Of a stretch of 10,236 nt of DNA, positions 1-6,502 are shown in pieces. The notes under the pieces are model-generated. The model did not search any database. It saw nothing but the letters and a program-made list of their open reading frames with translations, and was not told where the DNA came from. The stretch is from Hyphomicrobiales bacterium (GTDB lineage Bacteria; Pseudomonadota; Alphaproteobacteria; Rhizobiales; JAJFHB01). The stretch is from NCBI GenBank assembly GCA_021775795.1, contig JAJFHB010000705.1:1-10236 (forward strand), in the 5' to 3' direction. The position numbers and the translations under genes are program-made. Each line of letters opens with the position of its first letter. Positions within the stretch are counted from its first letter, which is position 1.

Positions 1-399
1 TTCCGCGGCGGCCGGCCGCGCGCCCTTTCCGATCCCGATATCAGAGGCTTTCAGGCGTCAGCAACCGCCTGGCCGATAACTTTTGTAAGCGGCTCTACAG
101 AGTTGACGGAAAAATCCCGGGCAGCCATTGATGACCTCTGGCTGCAGATGTCTTACGAGGATTTTCCGCCCATCACGTTAGTCGGCTACACCGACACCCG
201 AGGCAGCGCCTCTGCCAATGAACGGCTTTCTCTGAGCCGGGCACAGGCCGTGGCGGACTATCTCGAAGGCAAAGGCTATGAGGGCGAGATCAACGTCGAT
301 GGACGCGGAGAGAGTGCGCCGTATGCGCCCCTCGATGTGGACCACTACACAAGTGACGATCTCCTGCTCATGAGCAGACGCGTTGATCTGGTGAGATAA
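1..399 (+). CDS. OmpA-family peptidoglycan-binding protein, C-terminal part (5' end outside window)
   Basis: The frame is open from base 1 to TAA at 397-399, so the gene begins upstream; a TTG at 103 is internal, because the OmpA domain already starts before it (W-P-I-T-F-V-S-G-S-T-E-L at about 70-105). The visible 132 residues hold an OmpA C-terminal domain. Its signature is V-G-Y-T-D-T-R-G, with the meso-diaminopimelate-binding Asp at 193-195, then L-S-L-S-R-A and G-R-G-E-S, ending in S-R-R-V-D-L-V-R. Proteins of this family bind peptidoglycan non-covalently in the periplasm. Two positions are unusual: Tyr replaces His of GHTD, and Ser replaces Asn of the usual N-R-R. The segment before the domain (R-G-G-R-P ... 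I-R-G-F) aligns with the next gene, so the two are tandem paralogues. The N-terminal architecture is not visible. Confidence 0.88.
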   Translation, partial: FRGGRPRALSDPDIRGFQASATAWPITFVSGSTELTEKSRAAIDDLWLQMSYEDFPPITLVGYTDTRGSASANERLSLSRAQAVADYLEGKGYEGEINVDGRGESAPYAPLDVDHYTSDDLLLMSRRVDLVR

Positions 400-404
400 A
401 TGCC

Positions 405-455
405 ATTTCGCGCACGAAATTTAATGTTTGAAAGGCGTGTTTAATGTTCCACGCC
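405..455. repeat. Two short hairpins and a 20-bp-spaced direct repeat after the first OmpA gene
   Basis: Six bases after the stop codon, ATTTCG (405-410) and CGAAAT (415-420) form a perfect 6-bp inverted repeat with a 4-base loop. GGCGTG (434-439) and CACGCC (450-455) form a second one with a 10-base loop. The nine bases TTTAATGTT occur at 420-428 and again at 440-448, exactly 20 bp apart, which is about two helical turns. The hairpins might be a weak transcript end for the first gene, but neither is followed by a clear T run. The spaced repeat could be a regulator site on one DNA face. The structure is seen; the role is inferred. Confidence 0.4.
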
Positions 456-528
456 ACATTTCGCCCGGGTCGTGGTCGGCATTTTGGTTGGACGTGCCAC
501 AGACTGACGGCGGAATTCTCTAATGAAC

Positions 529-556
529 TTGTGAACATGCGTAGTTGCACTAAACT
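529..556 (+). promoter_or_regulatory. Candidate sigma-70-type promoter of the OmpA/caspase operon
   Basis: TTGTGA (529-534) and TAAACT (551-556) lie 16 bp apart; each matches 4 of 6 bases of the -35 and -10 consensus. Transcription would begin near 563, giving a leader of about 50 nt before the ATG at 614. The match is weak and rests on spacing and position only. Confidence 0.28.
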
Positions 557-574
557 TTGAAACCAGGGTGACAC

Positions 575-590
575 TGTGATCCGCCTAACA
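575..590. promoter_or_regulatory. CRP-type operator candidate upstream of the OmpA/caspase operon
   Basis: TGTGA-tccgcc-TAACA matches the TGTGA-N6-TCACA operator at 9 of 10 defined bases, and the flanking C574 and G591 extend the symmetry (CTGTGA / TAACAG). It ends 23 bp before the ATG of the first complete operon gene. At that position a bound Crp protein could not act as a class I or II activator of this start, but it could block transcription from the candidate promoter at 529-556. A Crp-type regulator with matching recognition residues is encoded at 5468-6184. A single degenerate site can arise by chance, so this is moderate evidence. Confidence 0.42.
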
Positions 591-613
591 GACGATCAAG
601 GAGAATTGCTTTG

Positions 614-1531
614 ATGAGGACCGCAAAACTGCTCGCAACAGCGAGTATTCTTTTCACGGCCGCAACATTCGGCAGCGCTCACGCGGCTTCGAATTGCACC
701 GAATTACGGTCAGAAATTGAGGGTACAGGAACCGATGCATCCTCGCAGTCACTCATCTCGTTCCACGAGATGGCATTGAACATGTCAGACTGCGATGACG
801 CCCTTTCGGAATATCTGCTGCGGCGCATTGCTGTGACCCTGTCTCGCGAAGCAGAAGCTCCAGGCATTGGAGAAGCCCAGCGCCTCGCCATGCTTGAAGA
901 CAGCCTTGCGTATCATCGCCTGTGGCAGGTCCTCAAGCAGTTGGGCGACGAGGCCTATGATCAGGAAGATTATACATCAGCGGCCACCCGCTATCAGCAG
1001 GCGCTTGAAACCATTGATGATCCCGAAGCAACCGCGGACCGTCACGTTCCCGAACGTCCCATCGTCGAAGAAATCTTTCGCCTTGCGGAAATTTCGCGTC
1101 TGCTGGCTGACGAATATGTCGCCGTGCCCCTCAACCGCGATGGCGAGCCAACCGGACTGGGAGCTCCCAGTGTAAGAGGCTACGAGTTCAGTGTCGTCTC
1201 GGTACCGGTCACATTCGTTTATGACAAAACCCAATTCGACGAACAGGGCCAACTCGCCGTGCAGGATCTGCTATCCCAACTGCAGGCTCAGGGCGAGCCG
1301 GATATTACCCTGGTGGGACACACCGACCCGCGCGGCAGCAATCAGTACAACATGGGGTTGTCCGAAGGTCGCGCCATGAGCGTCGCCATGTTCCTGCGCC
1401 AGAACAACTACGGTGGAAACATCACAACAGTTGGCCGTGGCGAAGAAGAGCCCTTTGCCGTGCCTGAGGGAATGCAACTTCCCCAGCCCGAAATGTTTCG
1501 TCTGTTCCGGCGTGTGGAGATGCAAAGATGA
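614..1531 (+). CDS. Secreted OmpA-family protein with TPR-like N-terminal region
   Basis: A 305-residue exported protein predicted to bind peptidoglycan in the periplasm. A signal peptide covers about residues 1-24 (hydrophobic core, G-S-A-H-A before the cut). The helical middle includes a single TPR-like unit at about 107-135 (G-D-E-A-Y ... Y-Q-Q-A-L). The OmpA domain covers about 197-305, with G-H-T-D at 235-238, L-S-x-G-R-A, G-R-G-E and R299-R300. The usual Asn before the RR pair is Phe. C28 and C60 could form a disulfide. AAGGAG at 598-603 serves either ATG 614 (10-nt spacing) or an in-frame TTG at 611 (7 nt); ATG was chosen. The stop overlaps the next gene's start by four bases (ATGA), which suggests translational coupling. 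No transmembrane barrel is evident, so it is a soluble OmpA-domain protein rather than a porin. Confidence 0.87.
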   Translation: MRTAKLLATASILFTAATFGSAHAASNCTELRSEIEGTGTDASSQSLISFHEMALNMSDCDDALSEYLLRRIAVTLSREAEAPGIGEAQRLAMLEDSLAYHRLWQVLKQLGDEAYDQEDYTSAATRYQQALETIDDPEATADRHVPERPIVEEIFRLAEISRLLADEYVAVPLNRDGEPTGLGAPSVRGYEFSVVSVPVTFVYDKTQFDEQGQLAVQDLLSQLQAQGEPDITLVGHTDPRGSNQYNMGLSEGRAMSVAMFLRQNNYGGNITTVGRGEEEPFAVPEGMQLPQPEMFRLFRRVEMQR

Positions 1532-3303
1532 GGAGTTCGTTTCGGGCGAAACGTTTTGGAGCATTGCTGGCCGCGGGCATAACGATGCTGGCCATGTCAG
1601 CAAGCGCAAGAGCTGAATTTTACGGACTTGTGGTCGGCATCAACGAGTATCAAAGTGATCGCTTGCGTGATCTCCACGGCGCCGTAAACGACGCCAATGA
1701 TATTCGCGATGCGCTGATGACTGCGGGCGCCACGCACGTTACGCAACTTCTCGACAGCGATGCCACCAGATCCCAGATATTCGGCGCCTGGGATGACCTC
1801 GTTTCCCGGGCAAAGCCCGGTGACACCATCGTCTTCACTTACGCCGGCCACGGTGCCCAACAACCTGAAAGGGTTGCAGGCAGTGAAGAAGACGGCCGCG
1901 ATGAGATGTTTCAATTGCACGGCTTTCAAACCGACGCCAGTGGCAATCAGGAGCGAATTCTCGATGACGAGTTGAACCAGCTGTTTGCACGAACAAGCCA
2001 CTTGAGAATCGTATTTGTGGCGGATTCCTGCCATTCTGGCACCATGTCGCGCAACTTCGATACCCGCGCCGGTGAGCTTTCGACCCGCGGTGGCGGTTAC
2101 GAGGTCATTGAAGACGACCAGCTTCCCCCGGCAAATGCAGAAGCCGCGGCAATAACCGAAGATCAGCTCGAGCATGTTTTGTTTTTCGGTGCCGTGAAAG
2201 ATTCCCAGCTTGTTGTGGAATTGCCCGTCGAGCAACAAATGCGCGGCGTCATGTCGTGGGCCTTTGCCCGTGCCCTTCGCGGCGCAGCCGATGCAAACAA
2301 GGATCTGGTGCTGCATGGCCGGGAACTTGAGATATTCCTGCGCGAAACCGTTCGCATAGTCTCAGAAGGGCGCCAATTGCCCCAGATGGCCCGCCGTGCA
2401 CGCAACGATGAAATCGCATTAATTCTGCCCGGCGGTACCGCTCCTGAAGCGAATGAACCCGAAATCGCAAACGGGAACGATGGCAACACGAACGGTAACG
2501 GCAACGATTCTCAGTCGGGAATTTCCCAATCCGGAAGTCCAGAGTCTGGAAATCCAGAGTCTGGCAACGGCCAGCAGGCCTCCGCTCCTCCCGAGGGACC
2601 CGACAGCGTGGCCTTGCACATCATAGGAACGCGCAGCCGCGAAAGCCTGTTTTCTCAACTGACAGATGTTTCTCCAGCCCAGGAAGGCCTTGCTGAACTC
2701 ATTTGGGATGTTGGGGAAAATGAAATCATCAGCGCAAGCGGCGATATCGTGGCCCGGCTTGCCCCCGATTCCGGCCCGGAACAGATTCAGCCCCTGATCG
2801 ACAAATGGTTGCTTCTGCGGCAATTGGCGAGGCTTGCCGGCTCGGAACCACTGAGCCTCAGGTTTCAACCCTATGACCGCCAGAACAGTTTGCCTTCGGA
2901 AGACAAAACGGATGTGTCTGGTGATGTCCATCCGGAAGGCACGACACTCAATTTCGAAGTGAACGGTCATGAGCACGAACACATGACAGTGTTCAACCTC
3001 GCGATGGATGGACGGGTGCAATATCTCATCCCTGTACCTGGTGATCGTGAAAAAGCCTACAGAGGCGAAGCGTTTGCGGGCGAAACCTACCAGTTTCCGC
3101 TGGTCGTCCAGGGCCCCGGGCCGTTTGGCGCCGAACATCTTGTGGTGCTCGCAAGCCCCTCACCTCTGCCCGATCTGCATCGCGAAATTAATCGCCTGAA
3201 CGAAACTGCAAGCGCCGGCGAGTTGCGCGACATTCTCCAACAACATCTCGCAGGTGTGACGTTCCAGGCAGGCTACGTCACCTTGTTCTCATCACCCAAC
3301 TAA
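1528..3303 (+). CDS. Secreted caspase-like cysteine peptidase (C14 family), periplasmic
   Basis: A 591-residue protein with a signal peptide (about 1-29, S-A-R-A|E). The caspase p20-like domain (about 30-300) begins F-Y-G-L-V-V-G-I-N-E-Y and has catalytic His108 in Y-A-G-H-G and Cys168 in D-S-C-H-S-G. Between them, E-E-D-G-R-D-E (120-126) resembles the acidic segment that metacaspases use to recognise basic P1 residues. Residues 255-266 resemble an EF-hand loop, but the central Gly is Leu. An Asn/Gly/Ser-rich linker (about 303-358) leads to a C-terminal region (about 360-591) in which 475-505 weakly resembles DUF4384. The start overlaps the previous stop (ATGA), and the next gene begins 10 bp downstream. 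Both catalytic residues are present, so an active peptidase is likely; the substrate is unknown. Confidence 0.88.
   Translation: MRSSFRAKRFGALLAAGITMLAMSASARAEFYGLVVGINEYQSDRLRDLHGAVNDANDIRDALMTAGATHVTQLLDSDATRSQIFGAWDDLVSRAKPGDTIVFTYAGHGAQQPERVAGSEEDGRDEMFQLHGFQTDASGNQERILDDELNQLFARTSHLRIVFVADSCHSGTMSRNFDTRAGELSTRGGGYEVIEDDQLPPANAEAAAITEDQLEHVLFFGAVKDSQLVVELPVEQQMRGVMSWAFARALRGAADANKDLVLHGRELEIFLRETVRIVSEGRQLPQMARRARNDEIALILPGGTAPEANEPEIANGNDGNTNGNGNDSQSGISQSGSPESGNPESGNGQQASAPPEGPDSVALHIIGTRSRESLFSQLTDVSPAQEGLAELIWDVGENEIISASGDIVARLAPDSGPEQIQPLIDKWLLLRQLARLAGSEPLSLRFQPYDRQNSLPSEDKTDVSGDVHPEGTTLNFEVNGHEHEHMTVFNLAMDGRVQYLIPVPGDREKAYRGEAFAGETYQFPLVVQGPGPFGAEHLVVLASPSPLPDLHREINRLNETASAGELRDILQQHLAGVTFQAGYVTLFSSPN
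2538..2564 (+). repeat. 12-bp direct repeat in the caspase linker
   Basis: TCCAGAGTCTGG occurs at 2538-2549 and 2553-2564, a 15-bp period that keeps frame and encodes repeated P-E-S-G-N. It lies in the low-complexity linker of the first caspase-like protein and looks like replication-slippage expansion of a flexible tether. Confidence 0.7.
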
Positions 3304-3313
3304 AGGGAAGCAC

Positions 3314-4768
3314 ATGCCGATGACTGTCCCCCACAAGACATTTGCACGCTCCATGGCTGTGCTCGGACTGACGGTTTCCATTCCCCTTGCGGCCACTGCG
3401 GCACAAGCGGGTCAACGCGCGCTTTTGATCGGTATTGAAGAGTATCAAAACGTGGCGCAGTTGGAGGGCCCGGTAGACGACGCCATGAGCATGCAGAGTT
3501 TTCTCATGGAACACATGGGCTTTCAGCAGCAGGACATCGCTCTTATTGCAAACGAACAGGCCACAAATGCGGGCATTCAGAACGCTTTCAAGCAATTCTT
3601 GGTCAACGGCACACAACCTGGCGACCGCGTTGTCATTTATTATTCAGGTCACGGCGGCCAGGTACCCGATACCAATGGCGATGAAGAAGACAAGCTCGAT
3701 GAAACCCTCGTTCCCGTGGATGCAAGGGATGATTCTCCCGACGACCATCGGCAGCTGACTGATGATGATTTTGGTGCTCTGCTGGCAATGCTGGAAGGTC
3801 GTGATGTCACGGTAATTATCGACGCCTGCCATTCAGGAACAATCGCGCGCGGTCTCGCTGAACCAACTGAGGGCAGCTCAGTTTCTGCTCGCACTCCGCT
3901 CCAGGGCGGAGGCGCTCGCGCTGCACCTGAATCAATTATGGCGCACCGGGAAGAGGAAAGTTATGTCACCGCCACTCCCGGCATGCGCGTCTGGTCCGCC
4001 GCCTCGGCCTTCCAGTACGCCTGGGAAGAAAACGGCGTTGGTCTCTTCACGAAGTACTTTATCGAAGGCGCCGGCGAGCGGCTGGCCGATATGAATGGTA
4101 ACGGTGTGGTCTCAAACGCCGAGCTGATCGCCTACGTCAGAGACAAGTCTGAAGCATGGTGCAGAATGACACCGGACTGCGCCAACCTAAGTCTCGGACT
4201 TACCCCGGTTCTTGAAGCGTCTTCTGAGGACATGGCGAAAATCTTCGTCCCCATTGGCGCCCCCCCTGCTGCCGAACCGGATGAGATTATCGTCCAGGAC
4301 AACCAGGCAAACATTGAAATCGCCGTTCTGCCCTCGAACCAGAACAAAGTCGGTGAACAGGTTTGGTTCGAAGTGACCAGTGAGCAGGAAGGTTGGCTTA
4401 TCCTGCTCGACATCAACGCTGATGGCGAGATCGTGCAGCTCATTCCGAACAGTCTGATGAGCGAAGACGACATGAGCCACAGGATCCCGGCAGGTCAGCC
4501 TGTGAAAGTGCCAGGCGATGCATCCAATCTGATCTTTACGGCCGCTGAGCCGGTTGGCGATGGCATGCTTGTCGCCATTGTCACCGAAGACAATGTTGAT
4601 CTGGACCAGGTTCTTGCCCCCGGCAACGACCTCAATCCGGTCGAGGATCCGCAGGCCTATCTATCTGAGATTTCCCGGGCCCTGACGCGGGTCTGGAGTC
4701 GCGATGATTCTGCAAACCGGGAACTGAACTGGTCCATGACCACATTTCCCTACACAATTTCCCGCTAG
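3314..4768 (+). CDS. Secreted metacaspase-like peptidase with EF-hand-type loop and DUF4384-like tail
   Basis: A 484-residue protein with a signal peptide (about 1-32, A-Q-A|G). The caspase/metacaspase domain (about 33-300) has catalytic His113 in Y-Y-S-G-H-G-G-Q and Cys172 in D-A-C-H-S-G. Between them is the acidic metacaspase segment N-G-D-E-E-D-K-L-D-E-T-L (121-132). Residues 259-270 (D-M-N-G-N-G-V-V-S-N-A-E) fit the 12-residue EF-hand loop pattern at every ligand position, which suggests calcium binding. C283 and C289 could form a disulfide in the periplasm. Residues about 338-430 resemble DUF4384 (V-W-F-E-V ... G-W-L-I-L-L-D ... I-V-Q-L-I-P-N), a domain often attached to bacterial caspase-like proteins. 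AAGGGAAG just before the ATG is the likely ribosome site; an ATG at 3320 is an alternative. It is a diverged relative of the preceding gene, not a recent duplicate. Confidence 0.9.
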   Translation: MPMTVPHKTFARSMAVLGLTVSIPLAATAAQAGQRALLIGIEEYQNVAQLEGPVDDAMSMQSFLMEHMGFQQQDIALIANEQATNAGIQNAFKQFLVNGTQPGDRVVIYYSGHGGQVPDTNGDEEDKLDETLVPVDARDDSPDDHRQLTDDDFGALLAMLEGRDVTVIIDACHSGTIARGLAEPTEGSSVSARTPLQGGGARAAPESIMAHREEESYVTATPGMRVWSAASAFQYAWEENGVGLFTKYFIEGAGERLADMNGNGVVSNAELIAYVRDKSEAWCRMTPDCANLSLGLTPVLEASSEDMAKIFVPIGAPPAAEPDEIIVQDNQANIEIAVLPSNQNKVGEQVWFEVTSEQEGWLILLDINADGEIVQLIPNSLMSEDDMSHRIPAGQPVKVPGDASNLIFTAAEPVGDGMLVAIVTEDNVDLDQVLAPGNDLNPVEDPQAYLSEISRALTRVWSRDDSANRELNWSMTTFPYTISR

Positions 4769-4788
4769 GCTGACAGCCAAACGTCAGC
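4769..4788 (+). other. Intercistronic hairpin between the metacaspase and the last OmpA gene
   Basis: Directly after the TAG, GCTGAC (4769-4774) and GTCAGC (4783-4788) form a perfect 6-bp stem with an 8-base loop. No T run follows, so full termination is unlikely. It may partly attenuate transcription or protect the upstream mRNA end, which would set the terminal OmpA gene at a different level from the proteases. Confidence 0.5.
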
Positions 4789-4815
4789 TCTGTAACAGCA
4801 AGTAAAGAGGTCAAA

Positions 4816-5445
4816 ATGAACGTCAAATCAGCAGCAAAATGGACCGGCATTCTCACCGCCGTCGCCATCCTCTCCGGGACGGCCAGCGCCCAGGACACAT
4901 CTCGATACCGGACCATGGTGGAAGAGGACGTGACAACTGAAGCCATCATCAGATCTCTTGATTCGCCTGACGCCCCTGACGGCGCCGAAGTCAGCATCGC
5001 TGCTCCGGTGACTTTCCAGTTTGATTCAGCCCAACTTGCCCGCAATGCACAAGGCCTGCTGGACCGCATAGCAGCCGCCCTGACAGCGCCCGAGTTTGAA
5101 GGCGAACGCTTTGTTGTCGAAGGCCATACGGATGCCAAAGGCAGTGAACCCTACAATCAGGCTCTTTCAGAAAGGCGCGCTGCGGCAGTGTTCAATTACC
5201 TCGTAAGCCGGGGTGTGAGCATTTCGAACATCAGTGCAGTGGGATACGGAGAAAGCCGCTCACTTCCCAACATGAACCCGCTAGATGGCCAGAATCGTCG
5301 CGTTGAAGTGGTTCGATTGCCGGCCGATGGCGCAGGATCATCATCCGGACAGGCACCAGAAGGGCAGCAGGCTCCGGAAGGGCAACAGGCACCAGAAGGA
5401 CAACAAGGACAGGCTCCAGCTGGACAGGCGCCTTCGAACGACTAG
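4816..5445 (+). CDS. OmpA-family peptidoglycan-binding protein with repetitive Q/P/G/E tail
   Basis: A 209-residue exported protein. It has a signal peptide (about 1-25, A-S-A|Q), a short linker and an OmpA domain at about 63-168: P-V-T-F-Q-F-D-S-A-Q-L, G-H-T-D at 103-106, L-S-E-R-R-A, G-Y-G-E and N-R-R-V-E at 160-164. This is the most canonical of the three OmpA domains, with both peptidoglycan-contact positions (D106 and the N160-R-R motif) intact. After it comes a disordered tail with three A-P-E-G-Q-Q units and a looser G-Q-A-P run, ending S-N-D. AGAGG at 4806-4810 gives a good ribosome site for the ATG at 4816. The gap of 47 bp and the shared strand place it at the end of the caspase operon. 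No membrane anchor or lipobox is seen. Its likely role is a soluble wall-binding partner or scaffold. Confidence 0.9.
   Translation: MNVKSAAKWTGILTAVAILSGTASAQDTSRYRTMVEEDVTTEAIIRSLDSPDAPDGAEVSIAAPVTFQFDSAQLARNAQGLLDRIAAALTAPEFEGERFVVEGHTDAKGSEPYNQALSERRAAAVFNYLVSRGVSISNISAVGYGESRSLPNMNPLDGQNRRVEVVRLPADGAGSSSGQAPEGQQAPEGQQAPEGQQGQAPAGQAPSND
5353..5406 (+). repeat. Three 18-bp tandem repeats encoding A-P-E-G-Q-Q
   Basis: Three consecutive 18-bp units encode A-P-E-G-Q-Q at residues 180-197 of the terminal OmpA protein. They are identical as protein but differ at several third-codon positions, so the peptide repeat appears to be kept while the DNA drifts. Confidence 0.85.
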
Positions 5446-5467
5446 GTTGTGCCTTACTTTGCCAGCC

Positions 5468-6184
5468 TCATTCCATTTGATCTGCGATGTCTTCGAGACG
5501 CTCCAGATTTGTAATGACAATGGTGCCACGTGCGAGTTTCAGGATGCCATCTGATCGCCACTTGCCAAGTTGACGATTGACCGCCTCGCGGGTGGCATCC
5601 ACCATCGCCCCCAGTTCCGACTGGTTGATGGAGAGATCCAGTTTGATACCGTCTTCATCGCTTTCGCTGAAATACTCGGCGAAGGCGATGAGCTTTTTGG
5701 CAAGGCGCGCTTCCAGTTCCAAAAATGCAACATCTTCAATGTGATCCGTTGAATACCTGATTCGACGGCAAAGCACGTTCATCAGGCCGATCGCCATATG
5801 AGGATCCCGCCGCAGCAACGGCAGAAAGTTGCGGCGCTCCAGTTCAAGCAAGTCGCACTTTTCGAGCGCCGTTGCATCTGCTGTGCGCTCTTCTCCATCG
5901 AGAAACGCAATTTCGCCGAACACTTCGCCAGGGTTCATGATGTTGAAAACGATTTCCCGATCCTGATCATCGACGGTGGAATGCGACGTGATCTTCACAC
6001 GGCCGTTCACGACCACATACATGGATCGCCCTTCGTCATGCTTGTGGAAGACAGGCTGCGCCTTCGACAATTCGACAACACGGCACCAGGGCGCCAACCG
6101 GGCAAGATCTTCTTCCTGAACGTTCTCGAACAGTTCCAGACCCTGGAGCATCTCTTTCTTCTGTTTGTCCGACAAAAATGCCAT
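5468..6184 (-). CDS. Crp/Fnr-family transcriptional regulator, Crp-type (cyclic nucleotide binding)
   Basis: A 238-residue regulator. The N-terminal beta-roll (about 15-130) contains the phosphate-binding cassette F-G-E-I-A-F-L-D-G-E-E-R-T-A at 89-102, whose E91, R100 and T101 correspond to the cAMP-contacting Glu, Arg and Ser of E. coli CRP. The dimer helix has S145-T146 where CRP has T127-S128. The winged HTH (about 184-226) carries a recognition helix with R199-E200-A-V-N-R204, matching R180-E181-x-x-x-R185 of CRP, so TGTGA half-sites are expected. No Fnr-type N-terminal cysteine cluster is present, which argues against oxygen sensing through Fe-S. A GGGGA run just upstream of the ATG is a plausible ribosome site. 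It converges with the caspase operon, 22 bp between stops. The cyclic-nucleotide ligand is inferred, not shown. Confidence 0.92.
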   Translation of the reverse strand: MAFLSDKQKKEMLQGLELFENVQEEDLARLAPWCRVVELSKAQPVFHKHDEGRSMYVVVNGRVKITSHSTVDDQDREIVFNIMNPGEVFGEIAFLDGEERTADATALEKCDLLELERRNFLPLLRRDPHMAIGLMNVLCRRIRYSTDHIEDVAFLELEARLAKKLIAFAEYFSESDEDGIKLDLSINQSELGAMVDATREAVNRQLGKWRSDGILKLARGTIVITNLERLEDIADQME

Positions 6185-6466
6185 GCAAATTTCCCCGCAA
6201 ATTTCGGTCAGATGGTGCCATGGCCGTAAACCACAGAGGCCCGCCCACTGTCCGAAGATTGATCAGTTTAACCCCTTTCACAGTGATATGAAATCGACTT
6301 AACCGGCTTTTCAGGCCTGTTCGCATCTCATTTGTCAAAGGCCGAAGAACGGCAAGTCAGCATTCCGGCAAAACGGGCTGCAACGAGCCGGAAACTACTC
6401 TTTCCCGGGCCTCAGACCACAACAAAAATTCTGTGAATGATGTTTTTTGACTGCTGTGAAAGAGGT

Positions 6467-6482
6467 TGTGATGTGCGTCACA
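6467..6482. promoter_or_regulatory. Perfect CRP-type operator TGTGA-N6-TCACA
   Basis: TGTGA-tgtgcg-TCACA is an exact match to the CRP half-sites and spacing, and the flanking T6466 and A6483 extend the inverted repeat. It lies 283 bp upstream of the ATG of the Crp-type regulator, whose recognition helix fits this sequence. Autoregulation through a long leader is possible. On the + side, a TATATC element follows at the distance of a class II promoter, although no clear gene lies there. Confidence 0.72.
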
Positions 6483-6502
6483 AGCGCCACGTCCACATGG
6501 TC

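Noticed and set aside
1597..2316. A 239-codon frame on the - strand inside the first caspase gene
   Set aside because: It is antisense to a gene with clear signal peptide, dyad and domain order, and its product shows no recognisable motif.
2419..3138. Second 239-codon frame on the - strand inside the first caspase gene
   Set aside because: Antisense shadow; no motif or ribosome site that would outweigh the sense gene.
1528..4768. Caspase genes as part of a CRISPR-guided or gasdermin antiphage system
   Set aside because: No CRISPR array, Cas effector, gasdermin-like or NLR-like gene is present, and both proteases have signal peptides.
5446..5467. Bidirectional terminator between the convergent OmpA and regulator genes
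   Set aside because: The 22-bp gap contains no inverted repeat or T run that I could see.
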